Below, piece by piece: positions 25,302 through 34,711 of a stretch of 42,444 nt of DNA. The first letter of the stretch is position 1, and every line of letters begins with the position of its first letter. The notes under the pieces are model-generated. The model saw only the letters and a program-made list of their open reading frames with translations, had not been told where the DNA came from and searched no databases. The stretch comes from Paenibacillus sp. S150 (lineage in GTDB: Bacteria; Bacillota; Bacilli; Paenibacillales; Paenibacillaceae): positions 1-42,444 of the forward strand of contig NZ_JACBYI010000053.1 of the NCBI RefSeq assembly GCF_019352175.1, in the 5' to 3' direction. A program made the position numbers and the translations under genes.

Positions 25302-26351
25302 TTACAGCAGCTTCAGGCAGACCGGTGACGGGATCTCCAGCTCATTGCCGGTAGGGATCAGCCTTCCGGTCTCCCTGTCAATTCTAAAGGAGACAATATT
25401 GCCGCTGTTCTGGTTGGCTGAGAGCAGCATCCCGCCGATGATGGCAAAATTGCGCGGCGTCCTCCCGCCTGATATGACCCAGTCCTGCGGCTCAAGCAAG
25501 CCGGTGGAGGCATCGATATGGAACATCGCGATGCTGTCATGCCCGCGGTTCGACGCGTACAGGAAACGCCCGCACGGGGATACATGAATGTCGGCGGCAG
25601 TATCGTCGCTGCCGGCGTTATAATGCTCCGGAAGGGAGCTGACGCACTGCAGAATCTTCAGGTCAGCGGAAGATTCATTGTTTGCAAAGACGGTGATTGT
25701 GCTGTTCAGTTCATTGATCAGATACAACCATTGCCCCGAGGGATGTCCGGCCAAATGACGGGGACCCGAGCCCGGCGGCAATGCAACTTCACGGCGGGTA
25801 ATCAGCTTCCCGTCCTCCACACGGTAGAACACAATCTGATCCAGTCCAAGATCACAGACCAGCACATGTGCACCGGTCCTGTCCGGAATGACCGAATGGG
25901 GATGCGGCGCTTCCTGCCGGTCTTCGCGCGTTCCCGACCCTTCATGCCTCACCTGGGAGGACATCTCCTGAAGCGAGCCATCGGCATTCAGAGAAAAGAC
26001 GTTGACGTTGCCTCCTGAATAGTTGGAGACAAATATGTAATCCTCTTGCGGAGAAATTGACACATAACATGGCGCGCCCCCATCCGTCGGTCTGCTGCCC
26101 AGGAGGCGCAGCGCTTTGCTGCCGGACTCAATGGCATATGCAAAGACCTCGCCTTCATCCTTTTCACTTACAGCGTACAGGACTGTCCCCGAGCTGTTCA
26201 CAGCCAGGTATGACGGATTCTCAATGCCCTTGGTGCTGTTCAGCACCCGCATTTCTCCTGTATCCTTGTTCAAAGCCCCCAGAATAATCGCAGCTTGATC
26301 TGCGCTATTGTAGGTTCCTGCATAGAATAGTACCTCATTAGGCTGTTGCAT
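25302..26351 (-). CDS. Lactonase family protein (6-phosphogluconolactonase-like, YkgB type)
   Basis: A 349-residue seven-bladed beta-propeller-like protein of the lactonase family. Repeated blade motifs are seen: GIENPSYLAVNSSGTVLYAV, APCYVSISPQEDYIFVSNYSGGNV, PHPHSVIPDRTGAHVLVCDLG, PGSGPRHLAGHPSGQWLYLI, and DDTAADIHVSPCGRFLYASNRGHDSI. The family includes a 6-phosphogluconolactonase of the pentose phosphate path, though not all members have that activity. No signal peptide is present. AAGGAG precedes the ATG by 8 bases. It is single-gene, convergent with the hydrolase gene. Confidence 0.9.
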   Translation of the reverse strand: MQQPNEVLFYAGTYNSADQAAIILGALNKDTGEMRVLNSTKGIENPSYLAVNSSGTVLYAVSEKDEGEVFAYAIESGSKALRLLGSRPTDGGAPCYVSISPQEDYIFVSNYSGGNVNVFSLNADGSLQEMSSQVRHEGSGTREDRQEAPHPHSVIPDRTGAHVLVCDLGLDQIVFYRVEDGKLITRREVALPPGSGPRHLAGHPSGQWLYLINELNSTITVFANNESSADLKILQCVSSLPEHYNAGSDDTAADIHVSPCGRFLYASNRGHDSIAMFHIDASTGLLEPQDWVISGGRTPRNFAIIGGMLLSANQNSGNIVSFRIDRETGRLIPTGNELEIPSPVCLKLL

Positions 26352-26553
26352 GGCAGCGGCTCCTTCTATCGTATATTGGCGGGTAGCTCCACATACTTCT
26401 TATATACCCTTTATCATATGGAGTAGACCCCCGATTCCGTACTTTTTTCACTGTAACATGTTTATGTACCCAGTACCTTACCTGGTTTAAACAGCATATT
26501 TTTGGACACACTGAAATACTAATTATAAGACTGCCGACAATATTTAACACCTG

Positions 26554-26578
26554 GTTTAAACATCCGGCATGAGGTTAA
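26554..26578 (+). promoter_or_regulatory. Candidate sigma-B-type promoter for the GlsB-family gene
   Basis: GTTTAA (26554-26559) and GGTTAA (26573-26578) are spaced 13 bases, near the GTTTAA / GGGTAT consensus of the general-stress sigma factor. The downstream membrane-protein family is stress related in several Firmicutes. The -10 match is imperfect. Confidence 0.4.
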
Positions 26579-26620
26579 TAGTAACCATCGAAGATAACAA
26601 ACACTAAGGAGCTGAAGATA

Positions 26621-26881
26621 ATGAGTTTATTATGGATGTTGATTGTTGGTGGCGTCATTGGTTGGTTGGCCGGTCTGATTATGGGCAGAGATATTCCCGG
26701 CGGTGTTATAGGCAATATAATCGCCGGTATTCTCGGTTCATGGCTCGGCGGCATGCTGCTGGGAAGCTGGGGACCTAAGGTCAGCGACTTCTACGTCTTC
26801 CCGTCCCTCATCGGTGCGATTGTCCTGATCTTTATCGTCAGCCTGATCCTCCGTTCGGTCGGCGGACGCAGCCGTTCTTAA
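26621..26881 (+). CDS. GlsB/YeaQ/YmgE family stress-response membrane protein
   Basis: An 86-residue Gly-rich membrane protein with three hydrophobic segments (about 2-20, 30-50, 60-80) and the family motif GWLAGLIMGRDIPGGVIGNII. Such proteins are associated with general stress and transglycosylase-type envelope functions but have no proven activity. AAGGAG lies 9 bases before the ATG. A terminator follows at 26931-26966. Confidence 0.9.
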   Translation: MSLLWMLIVGGVIGWLAGLIMGRDIPGGVIGNIIAGILGSWLGGMLLGSWGPKVSDFYVFPSLIGAIVLIFIVSLILRSVGGRSRS

Positions 26882-26930
26882 GACATAACCTTATATTGCA
26901 GCCGGACCCTGCTTAGCAGGACTGGCATCC

Positions 26931-26966
26931 AAGCCCGCCAAGGCTTTCCTTGGCGGGCTTCTTATA
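26931..26966 (+). terminator. Terminator after the GlsB-family gene
   Basis: AAGCCCGCCAAGG and CCTTGGCGGGCTT flank a CTTT loop, with CTTATA after the stem. A smaller CCTGCTTAGCAGG hairpin precedes it. Confidence 0.88.
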
Positions 26967-27091
26967 GCTTATGCTGTTGCTGCAGGTGATGCAAATGCGG
27001 AATTTCCGCCAGGAAGCTTCAATGTTTTGCCTTCTTTTTTCTGCTATAATGGGAAAATAAGTGACACAAATCACAGAGAGGAAAGTGAATC

Positions 27092-27598
27092 ATGGGCAAT
27101 ATCAACCCTTCACTTCTGCATGTCGGCTCCACTCTCGGGGCTGTATTCATGGCGCTGATGGTTATTTTCATCCGTCTGAAGGCAAGTGGACGCCCGGTGA
27201 CGATCCGCAAAATCTGGATTCCCCCGCTCGGCATGTCCACAGGCTTTGCCATGTTCGTTGTACCTGAGGTCAGATTTTCCTGGTGGTGGGCGGCTGCGGC
27301 TTTCCTGATCGGCTGGTTTATTTTTGCCTATCCGCTGATGCACAGTACCAAATTCGAAGAACGGGATGGCCGGATTTACGCACAGCGCTCCAAAAGCTTC
27401 GCCTTCATCCTGCTCGGCCTGCTGCTGATCCGCACCGTGCTGCATGAATTCATCAATCGGTATGTATCCATTCCGCAGTCAGGCGGACTTTTCTTCATCC
27501 TGGCCTTCGGAATGATCCTGCACTGGAGAGTGTTCATGTATAAACGGTACATCCGGATGGCGCCGCCGGAGATTCCTATCCCGCAGCCTCGAAGTTAA
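27092..27598 (+). CDS. ccdC: CcdC family membrane protein
   Basis: A 168-residue membrane protein with about five spans (roughly 8-27, 44-60, 64-82, 103-120 and 130-147). IRLKASGRPVTIRKIWIPPL and FAYPLMHSTKFEERDG match the CcdC family, named after a gene near cytochrome c maturation genes in Bacillus; its function is not established, and no ccdA is adjacent. AGAGGAAAGTG precedes the ATG. A hairpin terminator (27621-27666) follows. Confidence 0.85.
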   Translation: MGNINPSLLHVGSTLGAVFMALMVIFIRLKASGRPVTIRKIWIPPLGMSTGFAMFVVPEVRFSWWWAAAAFLIGWFIFAYPLMHSTKFEERDGRIYAQRSKSFAFILLGLLLIRTVLHEFINRYVSIPQSGGLFFILAFGMILHWRVFMYKRYIRMAPPEIPIPQPRS

Positions 27599-27620
27599 CC
27601 TAACCTCTTGTCCATATATG

Positions 27621-27666
27621 GAAAAAGGAGCATTCCGGACCTCTGCGGCCTCCAGATTGCTCCTAT
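27621..27666. terminator. Hairpin terminator between convergent genes
   Basis: AGGAGCA (27626-27632) pairs with TGCTCCT (27658-27664); GAAAAA precedes it, giving a U-tract on the minus strand for the leftward yfmJ-type gene, and TATATCA follows on the plus strand. Confidence 0.7.
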
Positions 27667-27682
27667 ATCAGCACCTCGCCCG

Positions 27683-28702
27683 TCACTCCAGCGATTCTGC
27701 TTCGGCCACCTTCACCAGCTGTTTGCCGAGATTATCTCCGCTGAACAGTCCAAGGAAGCTCTCCGGAATCCGTTCAAAGCCTTCTGTAATGTTCTCGGCA
27801 TTCTTCAGCCGGCCTTCACGAAGCCAGCCTGCAAGCTCTCTGGTGCCTTCCGCAAAATGCTCCGCATAGTCACCGACCAGAAACCCCTGCATGAGCGACG
27901 TATTCTTCAGCAGAATATTCTGCACCCGCGGCCCCTGGTCCTGCTCCTTCAAATTATACAGAGCAATCTGGCCGCAAATCGGAATTCTTGCGTTTTTATT
28001 GATTCTTGCCAGTACCCTGTCTGAAATTTCACCGCCGACATTCTCGAAATAGACATCGACGCCGTTTGGACAGGCTTTATCCAGCGCCTCTTCCAGATCA
28101 TCCGTTTTGTAATTGATGACCTCATCGACACCGAGTTCATTTTTCAGATATTCATTCTTCTCTTCCGAACCGGAAATGGCCACGACATGCGCGCCTTTGA
28201 TCTTGGCGATCTGAGCCACGACCATCCCAACCGCCCCGCCCGCGCCGGATACCACCACAGTTTCTCCAGGCTGCGGCTTGCCAATATGCAGCAGGCCAAA
28301 GTACGCGGTGAGTCCCGTCATTCCAAGAATGCCCAGCGCAGCGGTTACCGGAACCAAGCCGGGATCAATCGCTTGGAGTGAGGCGGCATCCACGGCCGCA
28401 TAGGTCTGCCAGCCCCAACCGCCGCTGACCATATCTCCTTTGCGCAGTGCGGTATCTCCCGGATCAACAACCTGGCCTATCGCACCGCCGCCCATCAATC
28501 CGCCCACTTCATAGGGCTTGGCATAGGATTTGGCTGCATTCATCCGTCCGCGCATGTAAGGATCTACCGACACATACAATGTCTTCACCAGTGCCTGGCC
28601 GGGCTTTGGAACCGGAAGCGCCTCCTCAACAAAGGAAAACTGCTCTTTCCCCGGGAGTCCCTGCGGTCTTGCGCCCAAAACAATTTTACGGTTCACTGAC
28701 AT
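27683..28702 (-). CDS. yfmJ: NADP-dependent oxidoreductase, YfmJ/zinc-independent MDR type
   Basis: A 339-residue medium-chain reductase without zinc ligands. SVDPYMRGRM near residue 46 and the cofactor loop SGAGGAVGMVVAQIAK, followed by NYKTDDLEEALDKACPNGVDVYFENVGG, match the leukotriene-B4 reductase-like/curcumin-reductase family to which Bacillus YfmJ belongs. These enzymes reduce alpha,beta-unsaturated carbonyls with NADPH; the physiological substrate is unknown. AAGGGGA lies about 7 bases before the ATG. It is a single-gene unit, divergent from the LDH-like gene. Confidence 0.9.
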   Translation of the reverse strand: MSVNRKIVLGARPQGLPGKEQFSFVEEALPVPKPGQALVKTLYVSVDPYMRGRMNAAKSYAKPYEVGGLMGGGAIGQVVDPGDTALRKGDMVSGGWGWQTYAAVDAASLQAIDPGLVPVTAALGILGMTGLTAYFGLLHIGKPQPGETVVVSGAGGAVGMVVAQIAKIKGAHVVAISGSEEKNEYLKNELGVDEVINYKTDDLEEALDKACPNGVDVYFENVGGEISDRVLARINKNARIPICGQIALYNLKEQDQGPRVQNILLKNTSLMQGFLVGDYAEHFAEGTRELAGWLREGRLKNAENITEGFERIPESFLGLFSGDNLGKQLVKVAEAESLE

Positions 28703-28955
28703 GTAATATTCCCCTTTCCGCTGATATGCATATGATATTAGTAACCCGCCCAGACTTTTCTAACCATCCATGTCATTTGTGGAAGAATATGAAAGGAGCG
28801 GCCAGTCTTTTTTGTTCCTCATGTCAGGTAACTTACAATAAGATCAGTTAGAATATAAGCATACTTAACCACAGGCTTCCATGCAAGTTTCCTGAGATAA
28901 CGGTCACTTGGGAGTATAGGCCGGGTATTACTTTTAGAGAGTGGGGACAAGGCAA
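28703..28955. other. Divergent intergenic region upstream of the LDH-like gene
   Basis: About 250 bases between divergent genes. It must hold both promoters; TTGTTC and TACAAT at 16-base spacing near 28810-28837 are a weak candidate for the rightward one. I saw no clear operator or riboswitch. Confidence 0.4.
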
Positions 28956-29918
28956 TTGAAGAGTAAATCTAGAAAAGTGGCGATCGTCGGCTCGGGAATG
29001 GTTGGTTCCAGCTGTGCCTATTCCATGGTCAATCAGGCTATTTGCGACGAGATCATGATGGTAGACCGCACCTATGACCGCGCCATGGCACAAGCGCTTG
29101 ATCTCTCGCACTGCATGGATTTCACCGGAACACGCACCAAGGTATATGCCGGCACCTCCAGCGATTGCGCCGGAATGGACGTTGTCATTCTGACAGCGGG
29201 CGCCAATCCCAAGCAGGGTCAGAGCAGACTGGATGTCCTGGATGCTGCGGCGGTTATCACCAGGGATATTATTACGGAAATTATGGCCGGAGGCTTCGAT
29301 GGCATCTTCGTGGTAGCCGCCAATCCTGTTGATATTGTCACCTATATGGTCTGGAAAATATCCGGCCTGCCGCGCCACAGAGTCATCGGCACCGGAACCT
29401 CTATCGACTCTTCGCGCCTGAAGACGCTGCTGTCGGAGGTATTCACCATTGATCCCCGCAGCGTCAACGGTTATGCGCTGGGCGAACACGGCGAATCCCA
29501 ATTTGTCGCCTGGTCCCATGTGACCATCGGCGGCAAACCGATTCTGCAGATCATAGAGCAGCACCGGGAACGCTTCAGCACACTGGATCTGGAAGACATC
29601 GCCCGCAAAACCAAGGATGCCGGCTGGGAGATTTTCACCCGCAAGGGCTCGACGCATTTTGGCATCGGAAGTGCGCTGGCATATATTACACGCTCCATCC
29701 TCAATGATGAGCACAAAATCATTGCGGTCTCGGCGATATTTGACGGTGAATACGGACAAAGCGGCGTATGTGCCGGAGCCCCGGCTATTATCGGCAGCGG
29801 CGGTATTCAGGAGCTGCTTGAGCTGAATCTGAATGCCGAGGAATTTGCGAAGCTGGAAGCCTCCTGCAACATTATCCGCCGGGGTATAGACAGCCTGCAT
29901 CTTGAAGAGATGGCATAA
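28956..29918 (+). CDS. ldh: L-lactate dehydrogenase-like 2-hydroxyacid dehydrogenase
   Basis: A 320-residue enzyme of the LDH/MDH superfamily. The NAD loop is VGSGMVGSS, and the catalytic set is present: R91 (QSRLD loop), D151 and R154 (IDSSR), H178 (GEHGES). The TTG at 28956 is preferred: GGGGA lies 8 bases before it and the length equals family norm; a GTG at 28941 has no site. One feature is odd. In NAD-dependent L-LDH the mobile loop normally reads N-Q-K-P-G, with Gln (position 102 in dogfish numbering) selecting lactate or pyruvate; here the same place is Pro85 (GANPKQGQSRLD). Malate dehydrogenases have Arg there, so this is neither pattern. A lactate or related 2-hydroxyacid substrate remains most likely. 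A terminator follows. Confidence 0.88.
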   Translation: MKSKSRKVAIVGSGMVGSSCAYSMVNQAICDEIMMVDRTYDRAMAQALDLSHCMDFTGTRTKVYAGTSSDCAGMDVVILTAGANPKQGQSRLDVLDAAAVITRDIITEIMAGGFDGIFVVAANPVDIVTYMVWKISGLPRHRVIGTGTSIDSSRLKTLLSEVFTIDPRSVNGYALGEHGESQFVAWSHVTIGGKPILQIIEQHRERFSTLDLEDIARKTKDAGWEIFTRKGSTHFGIGSALAYITRSILNDEHKIIAVSAIFDGEYGQSGVCAGAPAIIGSGGIQELLELNLNAEEFAKLEASCNIIRRGIDSLHLEEMA

Positions 29919-29939
29919 TCCGCGGAGCTTGGACGCAGC

Positions 29940-30004
29940 TGCCCGAACACCCCTCGATCTCACACGCCGAAGCGTGGAGCATGTAGGGGTGTTCGGGTTT
30001 GGGT
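29940..30004. terminator. Terminator after the LDH-like gene
   Basis: CCCGAACACCCCT (29942-29954) pairs with AGGGGTGTTCGGG (29985-29997) with an inner CACGC/GCGTG hairpin; TTTGGG follows on the plus strand. It serves the convergent chemoreceptor gene too. Confidence 0.85.
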
Positions 30005-30016
30005 CTGCTTTTGAGC

Positions 30017-32044
30017 TTAACGGAATTTTTCAATTTCCGCTTGCAGCCTGGACATCATCTCGTTCAGGGATTGCGCCGAGGTGACGACCTTCTTCATAAT
30101 CTCCATTTGTTCTGCAGAAGCATTGGATACCGCCCGGGCGTTCTCCGCCGAATCCTTGGCAATGGTCAGCATATCGGAGACCGAAGCGGTAATCTCCTCC
30201 GTCCCTGCAGACATCTCTTCGTTGATGGCGGAGACGTCCTGGATCTGCATGGAGACCTCACGGATGGAGGAACGGATATGGTCAAAGGATGCGCCGACAT
30301 TTTTCATTTTCCCCATTCCATCGCCAATCTCCGCAATGCTCTTCTCCATGGACAGGGCAGCATCCATTGTGGAGGTTTGAATCTGTTTGATCAGATCCAC
30401 GATATTGATGACCGAGGTATTGGTACGTTCGGCCAGCTTCTTCACCTCGTTCGCCACGACTCCGAAGCCCCGCCCGTGCTCGCCAGCCCTGGCAGCCTCA
30501 ATCGAAGCATTGAGCGACAGCAGTCCGGTCTGGCTCGCTATCTCGGAAATGACATCAACGATTTGACCGATCTGCTCCGACTGCTGCGTCAGTGTCTGGA
30601 TCAGCTCGGCGGTTTGGCCTGCCGATGCGGTAATGACCTTCATCTGCGCGAGCGTCGATTGAATCTCCAGATAGCCGCTTTCGACCTCTGAGCTCACGGT
30701 TTCCGCCTGATCCGATACACTTGCGGAGGATTCCGCAATTCTCTGCAGCCCGACAGCCATTTCTTCCGTCGCCCGCGCCGACTGCTCCGAGCCTTTGAAT
30801 TGCTCCTCCATGCCATGGGCCACCTCCTGGATTACGGCAGCAACTTCTGCCGAGGTATTGGAGGATTGATTGGCATATTCCAGCAGCCCTTCTGCGGCAG
30901 AGGCTACCTGCAGCACGGTGGTATCGATGGTTCCGACAATGCCGGACAGCGAAGCGACCGTATTATTAATACTCTCGCTCATTTGCCCGATTTCATCCCC
31001 TGAACGGACAGCTACTCTTTCGCTCAAATGGCCGTCAGCCACTCTTTTCATTACACCGGAGATGGCCACAAGCGGCTTAACCGCCTTACGGGTAAGGTAT
31101 AGCGAAAGCAGAGCCACAAGCAGGATGATGCCGATGATTAATATAGTTGCCAGGCGCTGGGCGGAGTTCACCTTGGCATAAATCTCGCTTCTCGGCACAT
31201 CGATCATCAGTTTCCAGTCCGTACCCGGAATAGTTTTGAAATATGTAACGACAGTCTTACCGTCCTCGCCCTTATAGGCTTCCGAACCGCTTTCACGGCT
31301 GAGAATGGCTGTGACCGCCTTCTGTATCTCCGGCTCCTTGGCATAATCGGCCATATTTTTCCCGATCCGGCCCATGTCTGAATACGCGTAATAATCCCCT
31401 TTTCCGGAGACTACATAGCCGTAGCCGCTCTCCGCCACATGGATGCTCTCGCTCATATCCATCAGAATGTCGGGTGTGACCGAAAAAGTGATGCCTCCGG
31501 TGAATTGCTGCTCCTTATCCAGGACAGGCACGATAATCGGGATGATGTATTTCTTCAGCGGCTCCAGATACGACATATCGCCGACTGCCGGCGCATGGCT
31601 TTCTTTGGCTTCCAAAAAATAAGCAGACTCTGCCATATCGGCGGTCAGGTTCAGCGTATTGGTCAACAAGCCTTCTTTATTGACAACGCTATAGCCTTCA
31701 GATTGGGTGTCGCTCTCCTCCAAAACCTTAACCACCGGAAAAATAGTCTGCGGCTGGGTAGTGTCGAACTCCGGATGCTGCGCGGCAAGCTCCTGCACGG
31801 CCGAGGTTCTGCTCTTCAGCCATTCATCGATGCGTGAGGTGTTCAGCTCTAATATTTTCGTGGCCAGCTCCTCGCTGTCCGAACGGGTCACCGCCCCGAA
31901 ATACTGCATGAAAAAGAGGGTCGTCCCCAGTAAAGGCACAATGGAAATGGCAAGAATCACAAGCGACCATTTGGTTTGTACGGATGCTGATTTTCTTCGT
32001 TTTGCTTTTATTTTCATTTTTTCCGGTAAAGCTGCTTTGTCCAC
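30017..32044 (-). CDS. Methyl-accepting chemotaxis protein
   Basis: A 675-residue receptor. A basic N-terminus leads into a first membrane span at about 24-45, then a dCache-type extracellular sensor (about 50-290), a second span (near 305-325), a HAMP linker and the cytoplasmic signalling domain, whose tip contains EIASQTGLLSLNASIEAARAGEHGRGFGVVANEVKKLAERT. The ligand is not evident. I start at GTG 32044 because GGGGGGA lies 6 bases before it; the frame continues to a TTG at 32062, and an ATG at 32017 is a shorter alternative. Stand-alone receptor gene with no che genes nearby. Confidence 0.93.
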   Translation of the reverse strand: MDKAALPEKMKIKAKRRKSASVQTKWSLVILAISIVPLLGTTLFFMQYFGAVTRSDSEELATKILELNTSRIDEWLKSRTSAVQELAAQHPEFDTTQPQTIFPVVKVLEESDTQSEGYSVVNKEGLLTNTLNLTADMAESAYFLEAKESHAPAVGDMSYLEPLKKYIIPIIVPVLDKEQQFTGGITFSVTPDILMDMSESIHVAESGYGYVVSGKGDYYAYSDMGRIGKNMADYAKEPEIQKAVTAILSRESGSEAYKGEDGKTVVTYFKTIPGTDWKLMIDVPRSEIYAKVNSAQRLATILIIGIILLVALLSLYLTRKAVKPLVAISGVMKRVADGHLSERVAVRSGDEIGQMSESINNTVASLSGIVGTIDTTVLQVASAAEGLLEYANQSSNTSAEVAAVIQEVAHGMEEQFKGSEQSARATEEMAVGLQRIAESSASVSDQAETVSSEVESGYLEIQSTLAQMKVITASAGQTAELIQTLTQQSEQIGQIVDVISEIASQTGLLSLNASIEAARAGEHGRGFGVVANEVKKLAERTNTSVINIVDLIKQIQTSTMDAALSMEKSIAEIGDGMGKMKNVGASFDHIRSSIREVSMQIQDVSAINEEMSAGTEEITASVSDMLTIAKDSAENARAVSNASAEQMEIMKKVVTSAQSLNEMMSRLQAEIEKFR

Positions 32045-32142
32045 CTTAGTTCCCCCCAGCAAAACTGATTATGACCTTCCATATGTTGTAAACCCATAGT
32101 GATATATCGGCGATAACAGACAAAACCTATTAGTTAATACAT

Positions 32143-32194
32143 AAAAAATAAGCATCAAGACCCACATTATGGAATCTCAAATGCTTATTTTTTT
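32143..32194. terminator. Terminator between the P-type ATPase and the chemoreceptor genes
   Basis: AAAAAATAAGCAT (32143-32155) pairs with ATGCTTATTTTTTT (32181-32194), giving U-tracts on both strands. On the minus strand it closes the ATPase gene before the chemoreceptor promoter. Confidence 0.85.
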
Positions 32195-32232
32195 CACATT
32201 ATTTGTTTAGCTGAACATACCGTAAAAAGGAT

Positions 32233-34692
32233 TCACACGGATTTGGGAACCTGCAGTGCCCGAACACTGTTCAATACCGCAAGTACCGTTACGCCCACAT
32301 CCGAGAAAACAGCTTCCCACATTGTAGCGATGCCAAATGCGCCAAGCAGCAGGAAAATAGCCTTCACTGCAAGGGCAAAAATAATATTCTGCCAGACGAT
32401 GGTCCGTGTGCGCCCCGCGATCCTTATGGCTGTGGCAATTTTTGACGGCTCGTCAGTCATAATGACGATATCTGCCGCTTCAATGGCTGCATCTGAGCCC
32501 AGTCCGCCCATGGCGATGCCGACATCCGCTCTGGCCAGCACCGGAGTATCGTTAATCCCGTCCCCGACAAAAATAATCTTCTCCCGCTTGGATTTCTCCC
32601 GCTCCAGCTTCTCAATGGCCTCGACCTTGTGCTGGGGCAGCAGCCCGGCGTGGATTTCCTCAATGCCCAGCTGCCGCCCAACCGCTTCCGCAACCGATGA
32701 TGCATCGCCGGTCAGCATGACTGTTCTGTGGATTCCGAGCCGTCCGAGTGCCTGAACCGCCTCAAGCGAATCCTCCTTCACTTCATCGGCAATCAACAGA
32801 TAACCTGCATACTGCTTATCCACGGCGATATGGACTACGGTTCCGCTGTGCTCCGGCGTCCGGCTGACAATGCCTTCACGCTCCATTAGCCGCGCATTCC
32901 CGGCCAGTACTGCTTTGCCTTCTACCGTAACGGCAATGCCGTGGCCGGAAATTTCGTTATAGTCCGCTATGGAGTCAGCGGAAATCTCTTCACCGTAAGC
33001 AGCCCGGACGGATTCGGCAATCGGATGGCTGGAGTGGCTCTCGGCATACGCCGCTGTCCGCAGCAGCTCCTTTTCCCCAATGCCCTCCGCAGGATAAATG
33101 CCCGTTACTTTGAACTGGCCTTTGGTGAGTGTTCCCGTCTTATCAAACACAACAACCTTTACATCGCCCAGTGCCTCCAGGAAGTTGCTTCCCTTGACAA
33201 GAATGCCGCTTTTGGAAGCTGCGCCAATGCCGCCGAAGAAGCCGAGCGGAATCGAGACGACAAGTGCACAGGGACAAGAGATGACGAGAAACACCAGTGC
33301 CCGGTAAATCCAATCCGAGAAGCTGGCTCCACTAAGCAGCAGCGGCGGAAGAACCGCCAGCAGCAGTGCGGTAATGACTACAACCGGTGTGTAGGCCCGG
33401 GCAAATTTGGTAATGAAATTTTCTGTTTTTGCTTTGTTATTGGAGGCATTCTGCACCAGCTCCAGAATTTTCGAAACCGCCGATTCGCCAAAAGTCCGGG
33501 TAACCTCAATCGTAACCACACCATTGCGGTTAATAAAACCGCTCAACACCTTGCTGCCCGGTTCCGCAGAGCGCGGCACAGATTCCCCGGTAAGTGCCGA
33601 GGTGTCCATCATCGCGCTGCCTTGAAGGATGGTTCCGTCGAGCGGCACCTTCTCGCCCGGCTTGACCACGATATGCTCGCCGATCTCTACCTCTTCCGGA
33701 GAGACGCGTCTCAGGTTCTCGCCTTCCTTCAAATAAGCGAACTCCGGGCGGATATCCATCAGCGCCGTAATCGAGCGGCGCGAACGGTTGACAGCCATGC
33801 CCTGGAACAGCTCGCCAACCTGATAGAACAGCATAACGGCTACGCCTTCCGGGTATTCTCCAATGGCGAATGCCCCAATCGTTGCCAGCGCCATCAGGAA
33901 ATTCTCGTCGAAAACCTGGCCCCGGACGATATTCCGGACAGCTGACCAGACGACTTCGCCGCCGACAACCAGATAGGCGGCCAGGAAAATCAGCAGCTCC
34001 GTGACCCCGCGGACCGGCAGGAACATTCCGGCCGCTGCAAGTACAGCTCCGGCACCCAGACGCAGCAGGATGCGGCGCGTGTCGCCTCCGCCATGCTCAT
34101 GGGCTGCATGGCTGTCGGCATGAGACTCCGCATGGCCGTGCGCTGCATGGCTGTGGCCGTGCGCTGCATGGCTGTGGCCGTGCGCATGGGCTTCGCCGTG
34201 ACTGTGAGACTCAGGACTGCCGGCTTGAGATGCGGCATGGACGCCCGGTGCATGGCTGTGGCCGCTGTGCGCATGGGCTTCACCGTGGTCATGAGCCTTA
34301 CGGCTGCCGGAATGAGACTCGGCGCGAACATGGGCCTCGCCGTGACTGTGTGAATGAGATACGGCACGACCAAGAGGCCCATGACTGCCTGCTTGCTCCT
34401 GCCCGCTTGCAGGCAGCGGTCTTCTGCGTACGCCTGCAGCCTTCACTTCTCTGATCTTCACGTGAGGCTCAAGTATGTTCACCGTCCGCCGGGCTTCAGC
34501 AGATACGGCTTCGGCCTCAGCCGCCGCTGTCTCCAGCGTCATCAGCTTCATGGCGAAATTCACCGAGCAGGACGACACTCCTTCAATTTTCTTGACCTTG
34601 TTCTCAATTTTCATGGCGCAATTCGCACAGTCCAGCCCTTCGAGTAACCACTGCCGCTTCACATTTCCTTGAACCGCATTCAAATGACTCAT
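32233..34692 (-). CDS. cadA: Zinc/cadmium/lead-translocating P1B-type ATPase with a His-rich linker
   Basis: An 819-residue metal pump. Residues 14-80 are a heavy-metal-associated domain with GLDCANC (C22, C25). Residues about 105-205 are unusually rich in His, with repeated HSH, HGHSHAAHG and SHADSHAAHEH, probably a metal-chelating linker. The membrane core has the CPC motif (C473-P474-C475), phosphorylated Asp in DKTGTLT (D517), SSHPIAES (HP motif) and GDGINDTPVL. The spacing of the ATG start is unusual: AAGGGAG abuts it, whereas TTG at 34683 is 9 bases downstream of the same site, so the true start may be four codons later. A CadC/CzrA-type operator lies upstream (34712-34731). Confidence 0.94.
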   Translation of the reverse strand: MSHLNAVQGNVKRQWLLEGLDCANCAMKIENKVKKIEGVSSCSVNFAMKLMTLETAAAEAEAVSAEARRTVNILEPHVKIREVKAAGVRRRPLPASGQEQAGSHGPLGRAVSHSHSHGEAHVRAESHSGSRKAHDHGEAHAHSGHSHAPGVHAASQAGSPESHSHGEAHAHGHSHAAHGHSHAAHGHAESHADSHAAHEHGGGDTRRILLRLGAGAVLAAAGMFLPVRGVTELLIFLAAYLVVGGEVVWSAVRNIVRGQVFDENFLMALATIGAFAIGEYPEGVAVMLFYQVGELFQGMAVNRSRRSITALMDIRPEFAYLKEGENLRRVSPEEVEIGEHIVVKPGEKVPLDGTILQGSAMMDTSALTGESVPRSAEPGSKVLSGFINRNGVVTIEVTRTFGESAVSKILELVQNASNNKAKTENFITKFARAYTPVVVITALLLAVLPPLLLSGASFSDWIYRALVFLVISCPCALVVSIPLGFFGGIGAASKSGILVKGSNFLEALGDVKVVVFDKTGTLTKGQFKVTGIYPAEGIGEKELLRTAAYAESHSSHPIAESVRAAYGEEISADSIADYNEISGHGIAVTVEGKAVLAGNARLMEREGIVSRTPEHSGTVVHIAVDKQYAGYLLIADEVKEDSLEAVQALGRLGIHRTVMLTGDASSVAEAVGRQLGIEEIHAGLLPQHKVEAIEKLEREKSKREKIIFVGDGINDTPVLARADVGIAMGGLGSDAAIEAADIVIMTDEPSKIATAIRIAGRTRTIVWQNIIFALAVKAIFLLLGAFGIATMWEAVFSDVGVTVLAVLNSVRALQVPKSV

Positions 34693-34711
34693 CTCCCTTG
34701 GTCAAACCTAT

